A DNA stretch of 64,000 bases, taken from Angiostrongylus vasorum (taxonomy: Eukaryota > Nematoda > Chromadorea > Rhabditida > Metastrongylidae). Location of the stretch: the NCBI GenBank assembly GCA_018806985.1, contig JADANN010000202.1, positions 1,674,001-1,738,000 of the forward strand, in the 5' to 3' direction. The stretch's first letter is position 1; every line of letters starts with the position of its first letter. Positions 1 through 10,360 of the stretch are shown one piece after another. Under the pieces are notes generated by a model. It did not search any database. It was given only the letters and a program-made list of their open reading frames with translations, and was not told the origin of the DNA. Position numbers and translations under genes: made by a program.

Positions 1-984
1 ATAAAATGTTTGTTTTAGTTTATGGTTAGTCGATTTATTGAACTTTTCAATGCAAATAGAAGGAGTCTTCGGACCGGGAGAAGACGTGGGGAAATTCCCG
101 TTCAATTTATGCCACATAGGAAGACATGGAAACAGTTTTTTTTTACTATGCGCAATAAAGACTCTTGCACAAATGTTACTAATATTAATAGAAGTGCATT
201 GTATTTCAGTAGGATTAAAGTAGTGCCTAAAGTGGAAGTGATGAGTTTTATGGAAGGTGCCCTTTAAATGAGGGAACGTATTTGTGTCGTAATGATTGGA
301 ATACAAGTATCTTATTGACTGGGAGCGAATTCCAAGAGTATATTGATCCATTTGGAATGTGCAGAATGATTTAAAGAATGCTCTGTGAGCAGCCGCCTCA
401 CAAAATAGAAGGCAGGAAATGTAGAAAGGCCAACCGGACTCTCTGTGAAATCCGAACCCAAAGACTGTACTCGTGTGAAAAAGACTTCTAAGAAATTTGT
501 CACGATAGAGATAGCATGCGCGCGCGATTATTTCGCAGGGATGTGTTTAGTTTTCAAATGGAAAAGATTTGAAATCCTTGTTAGAATAGACTCTTTCGCA
601 AGAATGTGTTGAGGTATTCAAGTCGAAACCATTAAAGAACGCTATTGCTAATAGGCCTCACACATGGCGAGATCGTTCCGCAGGAATGCGTGGTTTTCGA
701 GTGGGAAAGGTTAAAAAAAATTATTATTATGGAACTATTCGAATCAATTCGAAAACCTTTCGCTTGCCTACGGTTTTCTTCTCTATTCCGAGATTCAAAT
801 ATCTTATAGAATGCAATCAAGAAGGTATAATGGAGTGCCATTCATTTAAATGAAGGGGAGAAAAATAAGCATTACTGGGAGAGCCGGAGTCGCCTTGACA
901 CCAATGACGGCCGAAACTGTCGCAGTTGTATTTCTCAAAAAGCTTACTTAGGCCATCGAAAGTATTGATAAAGGGCAGATTTGC
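1..984. other. No recognisable gene or repeat
   Basis: Nothing could be assigned in this stretch. Short open frames occur on both strands, but they have no domain, splice-site context or internal repeat support. Base composition is AT-rich like the rest of the window. Confidence 0.5.
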
Positions 985-1069
985 ATCCACTTAACTCATG
1001 AGATTCCTAGTTGAATCGAATGTATGGCGCGTTCCTCAGAGCTTTATCAATGCTGAATGCTTTATCGTG
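985..1069 (+). repeat. SINE1 3' fragment
   Basis: The stretch keeps the end of the SINE1 body in decayed form: a GAATGCATGGCG-like segment, then CCTCAG, then AGCTTTATC. The tRNA-like head is not visible. A Penelope-like element inserted at its 3' end, so the final GCTTTATCGTG also serves as the left target-site copy of that insertion. Confidence 0.5.
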
Positions 1070-1784
1070 CGTCGTTTTCTTGTTCAGCAATCGCGAGGTT
1101 GTTAAACAGCATACATTTACTTCCATACAAAAACACAATACAATACAACAGTAGCTGACGTTTCGGCAGTATCGCCTTTTTTCAGAGCCTGGAAGGGTAT
1201 ACTGACATACAATTTACTAGGCCGAACGCTTCAATGACACTTACAAAAAGACGAAAAACTCTATGGTAATTACATGGTCAACAGCTTCTCGAAAAAACTC
1301 ACCGCTTTTTTTTACGTGCCTTCCCATGAGGAAGATTAGAACAGCTGATTATGGTCGCATAAGGTTGATGACTGCACCATCCCACATCAGAAATTGATGC
1401 GAACATACGGGGTCAGGTCGCGTATGACCTCTGGGCATTCATCCCCTGCTATTCATTGTAGGGTTTTTGGCATTTATCCAAAAAGCCTCAAGAAGTTTTC
1501 GCGCTGGTGTTCTAGTCTCCTGCGCAAGGATATTGACTTTTACTTCAAAATCGTCCCCGCTGTGCTTTTGTATCCCTATGCGTGCCTAGTGGGGGTACTT
1601 TGTCTTAGTTTTTCGTTTGCCATCTAGGTGTACTGCCATCAGCTACTGTTGTATTGTATTGTGTTTTTGTATGGAAGTAAATGTATGCTGTTTAACAACC
1701 TCGCGATTGCTGAACAAGAAAAACGACGCATTCATATTCCAATGCCGAGGTTAATAGAAAGTCGATCCTGGGAGCTTTATCGTG
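1059..1784. mobile_element. Short Penelope-like insertion, inverted halves, 11-bp TSD
   Basis: The insertion (1070-1773) is bounded by identical 11-bp copies of GCTTTATCGTG at 1059-1069 and 1774-1784. Its left part, to about 1625, is minus-strand PLE 3' sequence. It includes the tail of the GIY-YIG open frame and a degenerate hammerhead-like core near 1155-1197. Its right part (about 1636-1773) is plus-strand PLE 3' end, finishing in GATCCTGGGA exactly like the copies at 10,350 and 61,146. The halves point away from each other, 5' sides together. It is too short to code and must have been mobilised by another PLE. Confidence 0.85.
1155..1197 (-). ncRNA. Degenerate hammerhead-like motif in PLE end
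   Basis: On the minus strand an AGGCT stem I strand is followed by CTGAAAA, where the core needs CTGANGA, then a stem II of GGC/GCC type, GAAA, CGTC and AGCTA. Position 8 of the core is changed from G to A, so cleavage activity is unlikely. It aligns base for base with the better copies at 10,184 and 56,996. Confidence 0.5.
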
Positions 1785-1860
1785 TTTAACATGGACGCCG
1801 TTAGAAGTAAATGAATGCTTGTTTGGCCTATACAATGACTTGAGGGGCCTACTATATATC
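1785..1860 (-). repeat. SINE1 internal fragment
   Basis: The sequence includes GAATGCTTGTTTGGCC, then ACAATGACTTG and GGGGCCTAC. It matches the middle of SINE1 read on the minus strand, where intact copies have GAATGCATATCTGGCC and ACAATGACTCGCGG. Head and tail are missing. Confidence 0.5.
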
Positions 1861-3049
1861 AAGTCAAGTATCAAATTGAGTCTGTTGAGTTGTGGAATGC
1901 TTTAGCAATGTGATTCAGATTTTACGATATTTGTTAAGTGGCTCATGTAAGGTCTGATAGCAGACAATTCGTTGCGCAAAAAATATTACCAGATGTGGCC
2001 ATGCACTCTTGGCGGGAGAACTGTGCTGCTTTTCTTTAACACAGATAGTGATTTATTTCTCTGATTGGCTATATTTCGACAGTCGCTTCCTCCGTGGGGA
2101 TTTCTGTAACTGCTTGAAGTATGTTTGAAAGTTTTCCTAAAACGCTCGAAAAAATATATGTCAGCATTCAAGTACACTATCACCGATTCATCTTCAAGTT
2201 GAAGTTCTTTGTAAGTCTGATCCAGTGAAATGGAACATCGTACTACTGTCTGCTCTTGTCCAAGAATAGTGTAAGCTAAACTTGAGATGAAGACCATCAA
2301 ATCAGCTTATAGTTCATTCACAGATTTGGAGTCTAGGAAATTGTGCAAGCGCGATGATCTGGTGTTGCCCCTAGATAGGTTCTCTGCCACGGCTGGTATT
2401 TTATCGACTTCTACTTTTTTTTCTTTTTCTTTTTTGCCACGTTGATCACCGTTTCATTAGAACAACATGGCCGAGAAATAGAACTATCTGATAATGTGTA
2501 GGAAGGAATTGGAGACTTGTTTAATAAAAACTGCTGAAATCAATAAAACACGGAGTTAATGTATAAGACATTCTTGTTTGAAAACGTGAATCTAACAGAG
2601 TATAACATTGAATGCAAATCTTCGTAAAATCGAGCAGTTTCCCTTTCACCTTTACGTGGGAGGAAAAGTGACGCGCAATAAGATTGCGCAAAGGTAATAG
2701 TGGTCTGATAATGTAGGTGAACCACACACATTCAGTGAGAGAGTCCAATCTTCACCGCACCAGTATGGGAACGAACCGGCCACCTGCAAGCGCCAAACGG
2801 CGTCCTCTGCGTTGGGCCATTTGCATGCTACGTACGACGCTCATTTGTCACTACTAGTGTTCCCTCACACGTGCTACATTACCGCTCCATATCCCATTGA
2901 TATCGTTCGAACATTTTCACCTTGCTTATTCCATCATTTTATATTTCACAAAATTACTAACATGTTCGCTTTCAAATATAAATTTTTGTTAACAGGAAAT
3001 TTAATAGCGATTACTTTTTCAATTTTGCCTCGAGAACACGAAAAACTGT
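1861..3049. other. No recognisable gene
   Basis: No exon chain or dispersed repeat could be supported here, apart from a possible tRNA-like stretch at 2752-2816 listed separately. Confidence 0.4.
2752..2816 (-). repeat. Possible tRNA-like Pol III head
   Basis: On the minus strand GGCCCAACGCAGAGGAC is followed about 25 bases later by GGTTCGTTCCC, resembling a degenerate A box and a good B box. No cloverleaf with a clear anticodon arm could be drawn with confidence. It may be the head of another SINE or chance similarity. Confidence 0.3.
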
Positions 3050-3170
3050 GGACCATCGACTCTGATGAAGACGAAAGCGTCGAAACGTTGGCCGAGTAAA
3101 CACCTTTGTCAATCTCGTGTAAGCTCAACATTATAAACATGTGCTGATTGCTTTCTATTGCAAACATTTT
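3050..3170 (+). mobile_element. PLE-type 3' end fragment
   Basis: The stretch runs GGACCATCGACT, hammerhead core, GCCGAGTAAAC, then CTCGTGTAAGCTCAACA and a TATAAACA segment. The same series occurs on the minus strand at 46,588-46,792 and in decayed form at 25,200-25,435. It is read as the 3' terminal portion of a Penelope-like family different from the one with intact coding at 57-61 kb. No coding sequence is attached here. Confidence 0.55.
3054..3097 (+). ncRNA. Hammerhead ribozyme-like motif
   Basis: CTGATGA at 3062-3068 is followed by a spare A and a four-pair stem II (GACG/CGTC, loop AAAG), then GAAA at 3082-3085, ACGT and a possible U-type cleavage position at 3089. Stem I pairs GACT-side bases 3056-3061 with GGCCGAG at 3090-3096, with one mismatch and one wobble. 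All core residues expected of a hammerhead are present. The two-pair stem III (ACGT, no loop) suggests it would work best as a dimer, as described for PLE hammerheads. Confidence 0.6.
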
Positions 3171-3734
3171 TTAAAAAGAAACTAAAAGGGTGTAGCAGTT
3201 GTTATGCAAATATCTATTTCGTTGTAGAAGCGATAAGTAAAAGTGTCAGATTACTTTTGATACTTCTAGGAAAAAGCTCTGCGAAACAGTGTGTTCCGCG
3301 CCAAATTTTTTTTTGCCTAATATTTTCGATAAAGAACTTCGCCTTTCGGTGGAAGCCTTCGAATTCGTTGGAAAGATGCTCGGAAAGGTCCAAGGATTGG
3401 CTGCCTAGCCCACATGTTGTCAAACTTCCACACGACGTACTTATCAGACACCGTAAGAGCTTCTAGGACATTCACCGCTTGGGCTCGTGACTTGAATTCG
3501 ATCGCTCTGTGCTTTTGTCGACATAAAAAATAAGGGAACTATATTTCATCTCAAATTGAAACACTTTGGAAAAATTGGGCATCCCACATTAAAATCGTCA
3601 AATTTGGTATGTTGGTACAATTGAAACCAAATTTTTGTCCTCATTTGCAGCCGCTTATCCATACTTAGGTCACCACAGAGGAGAGCTTCCAGTGCTCATG
3701 AGATCGTCATGGTGCTGCAAACGATGAACCTTGT
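3171..3734. other. No recognisable gene
   Basis: Nothing could be assigned here. The stretch is AT-rich and precedes the microsatellite. Confidence 0.4.
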
Positions 3735-3932
<198 letters not shown>

Positions 3933-4079
3933 GAGGGGTTGATATAAGTTGTCGTTGTTCTTTCGCCGTTGTTGTTCTTGTTGTTCTTGTTCTCATCGTT
4001 GTAGTTGTTGTAGTTCTTGTTCAATGGCCGACGTCTAGGCGATTTCGTCTGCCTTAGAGCTGTGATGTTGGGAGGGAGA

Positions 4080-4225
4080 CTAAACTGATACATGGGTAGG
4101 CCACGAAGAGCATGGGTAAATTGTACATTCAATCACACTTAGAATGCTACGAATGGACTTGAATGCATGGCACATTTCTCAAGTAGTGATTAACGCGAAC
4201 AGCTCTATCACTTATCCTTTTTATG
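4080..4225 (+). repeat. Decayed SINE1 3' half
   Basis: The landmarks GATACATGGGTAGGCCAC, ATTCAATCAC, GAATGCATGGCACATT and a terminal CTTATCCTTTT occur in SINE1 order on the plus strand. The tRNA-like head is absent or unrecognisable. Confidence 0.65.
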
Positions 4226-5520
4226 GCTGCAAATCTGCTGGAACGCATACAATCCAGTGCAACAAATAATTTCTAGATTTATTCTAATAGTAGGTGTACA
4301 AAGAATTTACTGTAGGTGTAAATTGTATGTGGTGACTGTAAACTGTAAAAACAGCAGAATTTCGTGTAAGAAGGGTACATTGAAGTGATTATGAGTTCTG
4401 GCGAATACAGCATGTGCGAAAAATATAACAAGTTCAGAAAAAAATTAAAAAAATAGAAAGTCATAGTGAGAAGTTGAATAAAAAAACAAGTGGAGATGCC
4501 CTCTACAACAAGAGCACGTGAGAACAACAGTTCAGACGATGTAATTTCTGCAAAGACATACTTTATGAAAACGCATTAATGAAGAAGCACTTTGTAAACG
4601 CCGAGTCCTTCTACACACTTCTACACACATACTAAAGACATATCCGTAGGAGTTGCTGCAGTACATCATCCTATCATGTCGGTAGAACCTCGTAAGTTGC
4701 AAACTACGGGTCACAACTTAAGCAGTTGGTGAGTATCCACTGCAGAATTCAGATCAGTGGATGAAAAAAATCACCGATCCTGAAAGAAAGCTTCACGGTT
4801 TGTTTTCAAGTGCAGAATAAAGCCGTTCTCTTCCGATGATCACCACCACACCTGCGCTGAATAAGCCACCGAACCACTGCAAAAAGTGCATCTGTTGCCC
4901 TTATCCTAACTTGTTCCACACATTCAATCTTTTGCGGCAAATGCCATGGTACTGAACGGAAATTGTCTTCTCTCGTCTTCGACTAACTTTTTGTTTCTTT
5001 CTGTGAAATAAGCATTTCTCTCGGCAATTATGCTAAAGTGATGTAGAAACCGATTCGTTTTTTTTAAACAGCACCTTTGATTTCCACACTTCCGACCTCG
5101 CTTCACGTTCATCTCTTTTGGTTGAGTAGTGGATAGTAGCTTTTTACAAAAGTAAAACCGCAATGGTTCAGACGTAAAAGGTGCAATACTGTTATCTATA
5201 AGTGACAACAAGTATTGAGTTGTCAACAACAAAAGCCGCATGCGGTGCCGTTAAAACTATCCAGTAGGTACCACTCCTCTATGAGTTTGAAGAGTACACA
5301 TTTCATTCGGAGATTTCCCTATATTTGCTGACAAGAAAGAGTTCCTCAGTAGGTCACTGTATGGCATGAATAGCTGCGTGTACTCACGGGAATCAGGTTA
5401 GTATCTCTCGGAGTTAAGTGTTGGCACCTTGCCAAACTGCCTATCATAAAAAATTCTATTCACTTGATTGTAGAATTCTGGTCGATTCGACATACAGGAC
5501 ACAAACCCCATCTCGTATTG
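4226..5520. other. No recognisable gene
   Basis: No exon chain, retroelement motif or repeated block shared with the rest of the window was identified. Open frames on the minus strand up to 105 residues lack domain support. Confidence 0.4.
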
Positions 5521-5524
5521 ACGC

Positions 5525-6105
5525 CGATATGTTCACCTCATCAGCGACAGAATCCGTCGTTGGGTTTACCTAGGATTCAGAGCGAGTTTTCTCGTCCACG
5601 TTTAAGCTCTTCTCTTTCAGCGTAGAACACATAATACACCTTCGCGATTAACTAACTCTCTTATGAAAGAAACCATAGATTTTAAGTAATAAAACAGGAA
5701 CAAACATGAGAGAGAAAGAAAAAAACCGCGAAAAAAGGTGCTGTTAGCAAGAGCGTCTACATCTACCATATAGTCAATCCGCAATTTATTACTTTCCATC
5801 TCATAAATTTGTGTTAAAATCATTTCAGTTATGATGTGAGCTTTTTACTGGTAATCGAAATATAAAGGAAAAAGGATAAAGGATAAAGCTGTCGGTGTTG
5901 ATAAATCTCTGAAGGATACACCATCCAAATGATTTCATGAAGCATCGTCGGAGGTTATAGAATCTATATCTTACCTATGCAATGACTCGCGGTGGATCAC
6001 CGATGGCTTACCCATGAAAGATGAAAGCCTTGGTAAGTCTGGGTCATAGGATTGAATTCAGGTGTGCTGAAGGGCACTCTCCGACCACGCGCAACATGCG
6101 CCCTC
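5525..6105. repeat. Duplicated block, copy 1 (partner 19,260-19,916)
   Basis: A stretch beginning near CCTCATCAGCGACAGA runs through CTCTTCTCTTTCAGCGTAG, AACACATAATACACCT and a GAGAGAAAGAAAAAA run to a minus-strand SINE1. The same order with many substitutions occurs at 19,260-19,916. The shared SINE1 insertion at the right end means the block was copied after that SINE landed. No coding function is apparent. Confidence 0.75.
5871..6103 (-). repeat. SINE1, minus strand
   Basis: AAGGATAAAGGATAAAGCT at the left is the complement of the TTTATCCTTT tail. The tRNA-like head complement (GACCACGCGCAACATGCGCC) is at the right. The body is more diverged than in most copies, and it is shared with the duplicated SINE1 at 19,642. 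Confidence 0.75.
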
Positions 6106-6464
6106 CAAGTTTAAGGTATGAAGGCGTCTCTCGGTAAAGCATAAAAAATATAACTCAATCGTTAACATTAAAAACCGAATGATGTAAGCACTTTTCATTT
6201 AGGTATCGGAGTTCTTCAGAATCCATTTTCAACCATTTTGTTGTTATGGCTGCAGAGAAGTAGATCATTGCACACGAGTCCTGTGTCAAGCGTTCACTGA
6301 AAGCTAATATCAATAATGGGCGCGGGGACCCCTGTTAGTTGGATTCATCAATCAACCGCCTTAACGATACTATTTCCAAACGGACACTTGTCTACTTTCC
6401 TCACTCGATCATTTGATATTGCTGCAAACTTAACCTACAACCACATCCTCCTACCCTTAAGGGG

Positions 6465-6740
6465 CGCGTGTGGCGCGGTGGTCGGAGGCGCCCCTGCAAC
6501 ACACACGTGGAATCGATCTCAGCGCACATGACCCACCAAGCCCTCCATCCCTTCGGGGTCGGCAAATTGGTGCCAAACTTCTCTGGGAGGATAAGCAGCA
6601 CTGGCTTGATACATCGGTAGGCCACCGCGAGTCGTTGTAAAGGCTAGATATGCATTCAGTCACCTCCAAACGATGCTTAATGAAGTCGAATGCATGGCGC
6701 ATTCCTCGGTGATGGATTGACACCGAGAGCTTTGTACTTT
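6465..6740 (+). repeat. SINE1, full-length, plus strand
   Basis: The tRNA-like head starts GGCGCGTGTGGCGCGGTGG (A box) and carries a B-box-like GGAATCGATCTC. The body has the landmarks GGTCGGCAAATTGG, CATCGGTAGGCCACCGCGAG and GAATGCATGGCGCATTCC, and the tail is GAGAGCTTTGTACTTTTTTT. Its 3' flank (about 6745-6810) resembles the flank of the SINE1 at 34,875, so the two share ancestry beyond the element. Confidence 0.85.
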
Positions 6741-7730
6741 TTTTAATTAATTCTTAAGTGGATATATGATTAGTATAGTTTTCTATTCTTGTGGTTTTTT
6801 TCCTCATTTTTGACAATCCATCCAGTCGATGTCTCTTCTCGGCCGATATAAGGTGCATTGGTGCATTGCTGTACGAATTGCATTCATGTGTGTTTCTCTG
6901 TGATTTGTGGTGTCCGGTACTTCAGAAAATGAAGTAGCGTTTGATTGTTGTAGTTAAGAACCAGTCACTGCGTCTAAATCTTATACATTGAGATATTCTA
7001 GAGGGCTGGAGTGAGAACGGCCGACATCACCTCGTCTAACACTATCACCTCTTTTTAACACTACATCACGATGGTCAATTTGAAAAAAGAGAAGTTCCAG
7101 AAGATTGGAAAAGTCCAAAGTGATTTGCATTTCTGCAAAACTAACGAATACGATTTGCAGCAGGTTCGTTTCTAAAAGAAGTCGAAACCATTATAGACAT
7201 GTGCTGCCACAACAGATGGCTCCAATGAAGCTGTAACAACAATTAGCAGTGACGTCTGTTTTAGTATATTCATTATCATCGTTCTTCCTAAACCTAAAAT
7301 ACAACATTAAATTAGGGCTTGTTGCTCTAGTTTTCAGAGAAGTAATGGGGTTTGGTTATTGAGCTAAAATCAACACGCGTTGTAGATCTACTCGTCATTG
7401 TCGTTCCCACTGGCAAGATTTAACATTGTCTCCACGTCACCACTACAGTGACATCCGTGTGAAATTCCCAGGAACCCTGTGAAAATCGTAAATAATTTAG
7501 GGGGAAATTCTGGTTTTCAGAAGCGAAGGGAACATTCTAAAAACAGGAAAGAGAAACACAAAGAAACAAGCAGAGTTGGAAATTGGATTTTTCCACAAAA
7601 CTGATAGATCATTCTTGGAGCAGTATCGAAGACATTTTCAGAATACTCAAAACAGATAAGTACCATCTTTCCAGTCTGATTCGACTGCAACTGGTATGGC
7701 ATTATTTGATGAACTGCAATAAAAGGTAAG
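6741..7730. other. No recognisable gene
   Basis: No gene could be supported. A plus-strand frame after a TTTTCAG-like acceptor near 7520 runs to the PLE insertion at 7741 and could be a disrupted exon, but it lacks a recognisable domain. Confidence 0.35.
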
Positions 7731-7740
7731 AACTGCGAAG

Positions 7741-9985
7741 TCAACTTGAGTAATTCACATGTCTCAGCTTCAAGAAAATTCTACCGCAAACAAATTTTTC
7801 ACGGTTCTGATAATAGTCAAAATAGGGGCTGATAATGCACCAAGAAAATCTAGGGTCACCGTGATTGGGGAATAACAATACCTGAGAGTACGCGCTCGCT
7901 ATTAGAATTGGGCCCAAGCTTTGCACCATCACAGCTCATTTCTAAAACAACCCTGCGTAGGATAGCATGTAACCTTTATGAGCTTCAAGATCGACTCCGC
8001 TATCAGGCCAAGCAAGAAACATCAAACAGAGATAAAAATCAAGAGGCGACGTCACTACCACCATCTCCTTTCCCAAAGAAGTTTTTTAGACAGCAGGACC
8101 CTAACGATGGAGTTGACATAAAATTCCGCATGTTTTCGGACGGCGTTCTCAAGACCCTTAATCACTATCGCGATAGAAAGTTTATCTCTAACCTTACAGC
8201 CGCACAAAAATGTGGCATGTGAGAAATTAGAGAATTAATAAACTCAAAAAACAATAAGATTGTCTGTTAGTGATAAGGGGGAGAGTTCGTAGTTATTCCT
8301 CGCCAGCTGGATGTTGAGATAACAGAGGAACATCTTAGTGATGCTACCCTCTATCGCCCATCCTCTGAAAAGCAATATAAAAGTCGACACCGAAAGCTAG
8401 ACAATCAATGGGTCAGTATGGCAAAGGCTACAGGTTTAAAATCATCGGTTATTTCGCACTTTAAAAATCGATAAACCAACATGTCCCGCTCTATACTTAC
8501 TTATTAAAACACATAAGTTGGTATCACCTGATGATCTTGCGTCAACCAATCCGTCATCATTTAAGGTTAGACCCATCATCAGCTGTGTAGACGGGCCAAC
8601 GGAGAGAATAACCTGGTTTTTAAGTCTAACACTTACCCAGTTGCTTAACCACATTCCAGCTCACCTCACAAACACCCAAATGTTCCTAGAACGTCTACGT
8701 AACGCGTCTCCTAATAACGCGTACGTGATGGAGTCCTTCGACGTTACCGCGCTGTACACCAGCGTATCGAATGACTCCCCAATGCAAGCCATCCACGAAC
8801 TTCTTGTTGAACATGAAAAAAAAATAGAAATGTATGGCTTGTCCATCCAGCCGCTAATGGCTCTCTTAAAGGAGTGTCTAAACTGCTCGATTTTCAGGTG
8901 GTCTGGGAAGTATTTCGCGCAAATAAGGGGGTGGGCTATGGGACAGCGACTGGCATCAAGCCTTGCCGTTGTGTTTATGTCTAAGATAGAAGCCTCTGTT
9001 CTCGATTTCCGGCCACTACTCTACCGCAAATATGTAGATGATTGTTTTGTCATCTTCTCTACGCAGGAGGAGATGGAGAAATGCTTTGAATTATTGAACG
9101 AGCAGTCTGAGTACATTAAGTTCACCCGGGAGAAACCAAGAAAAAACTGGCTTCCGTTTTTAAACGTCCAAATAGACCTATGAAGTAGCTGTTACCTGAC
9201 AAAGTGGTACCTAAAGCCAAGTAACAAGAACATCCTCGTTCATTTCCTTTCTTCCCACTGTTCACACACAAAGAGGGCGCTTGTGAGAAACATGTTTCGA
9301 ACAGCCACCTCTGTGTGCACAACTAGGGAACTAAAGGAAGAATCGCGCGACTTGGCTCGGCAAATAGCCATCTCCAATTGCTACGAAATAGTAACCCCAC
9401 GAGATAAGTTTAGAAGGAGAGAGACAGTCCCAAGCGAAACACTTGGCCAAAAGAAAGTCCCGTTTATTTGTCCTTTATTAGAGTATGCGTAGCTACTAAC
9501 CGACGTTTAAGAAGGGCAGGTCTAGAGGAATCGGTAGCGATAGTTAAAATACCACCGCCTACTCTACGTCGTCAGTTAGTTAGTAACTGCCTGTGTGACC
9601 GTCTATGTGAGACAACAAATTGCGTAATTTGCCCTTACGGCAGGGATGGTGATTGCATGAGTTCAGGTACGATATACCTGATCTCTTGTAATAATTGCGG
9701 AGATGAATATATTGGCGAAACGGGCAGACCTTTACGTACCGTATAAAAGAACACCTAGATGCCAAACGAAAACTAAGACAAAGTACGCCACTAGGCACGC
9801 ATAGGGATACAAAAGCATAGCGGAGATGATTTTGAAGTAAAAGTCAATATCCTCGCCCAGGAGACTAAAACACCAACGCAAAAACTTCTTGAGGCTTTTT
9901 TGGATAAATGCCAAAAACCCTGCAAGAAATAGCAGGGATGAATGCCCAGAAGTAGTGCATTACCCTAACCCCGTATGGTCGCATC
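7741..9985 (+). pseudogene. PLE polyprotein: reverse transcriptase plus GIY-YIG endonuclease (broken)
   Basis: This is the decayed protein gene of a Penelope-like retroelement; an intact version would copy element RNA and nick the target. Frame pieces follow one another: an N-terminal region (7908-8222), the RT core (8518-9183), a connector (9283-9492) and a C-terminal domain (9468-9746). Visible RT motifs are FDVTALYT (motif A), GWAMGQRLASSLA (motif B) and YVDDCFVIF (catalytic motif C, both aspartates present). The C-terminal part has a cysteine-rich CETTNCVICPYGRDGDC stretch, then IYLISCNNCGDEYIGETGR, the GIY-YIG signature. Stops and frameshifts near 8222, 8470, 9183, 9490 and 9746 rule out a functional product. 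Confidence 0.9.
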
Positions 9986-10183
9986 AATTTCTGATGTGGG
10001 ATGGTGCAGTCATCAACCTTATGCGACTATAATCAGCTGTTGTATTCTTCCTCATTGGAAGTCACGTAAAAAGTGGTGTGTTTTTTCGAGAAGCTGTTTG
10101 TTTCATGTAATTACCATAGAGTCTGTCTTTTTGTAAGTGTTACTGAAGCGTTTGGCCTAGTAAATTGTATGTCAGTATACCCT

Positions 10184-10226
10184 TCCAGGTTCTGAAGAAG
10201 GCGATACTGCCGAAACGTCAGCTACT
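10184..10226 (+). ncRNA. Hammerhead-like motif in PLE 3' end
   Basis: CTGAAGA at 10,192-10,198 is followed by a three-pair stem II (GGC/GCC around GATACT), GAAA at 10,212-10,215, CGTC and AGCTA. Stem I pairs GGTT upstream with AGCT downstream using wobbles. Core position 7 is A, a site that tolerates any base in hammerheads. Stem III is only the ACGT self-complement. Confidence 0.55.
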
Positions 10227-10360
10227 GTTGTATTGTATTGTGTTTTTCTATGGAAGTAAATCTATGCTGTTCAACAACCTCGCGATTGCTGAACAAGAAA
10301 GCAACGCATACGTATTCCAATGCCGAGATTAATAGAAAGTCGATCCTGGGAACTGCTAAG

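Larger units (their letters stand above)
7741..10350 (+). mobile_element. Penelope-like element, 5'-truncated, plus strand
   Basis: The element runs from the N-terminal coding region through reverse transcriptase and GIY-YIG endonuclease to the 3' end GATCCTGGG(A). Flanks AACTGCGAAG (7731-7740) and AACTGCTAAG (10,351-10,360) look like a 10-bp target-site duplication with one mismatch. Compared with the minus-strand half at 56.9-59.16 kb, it starts inside the coding region. A hammerhead-like motif sits at 10,184-10,226. All coding is interrupted, so it is a dead copy. Confidence 0.9.
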
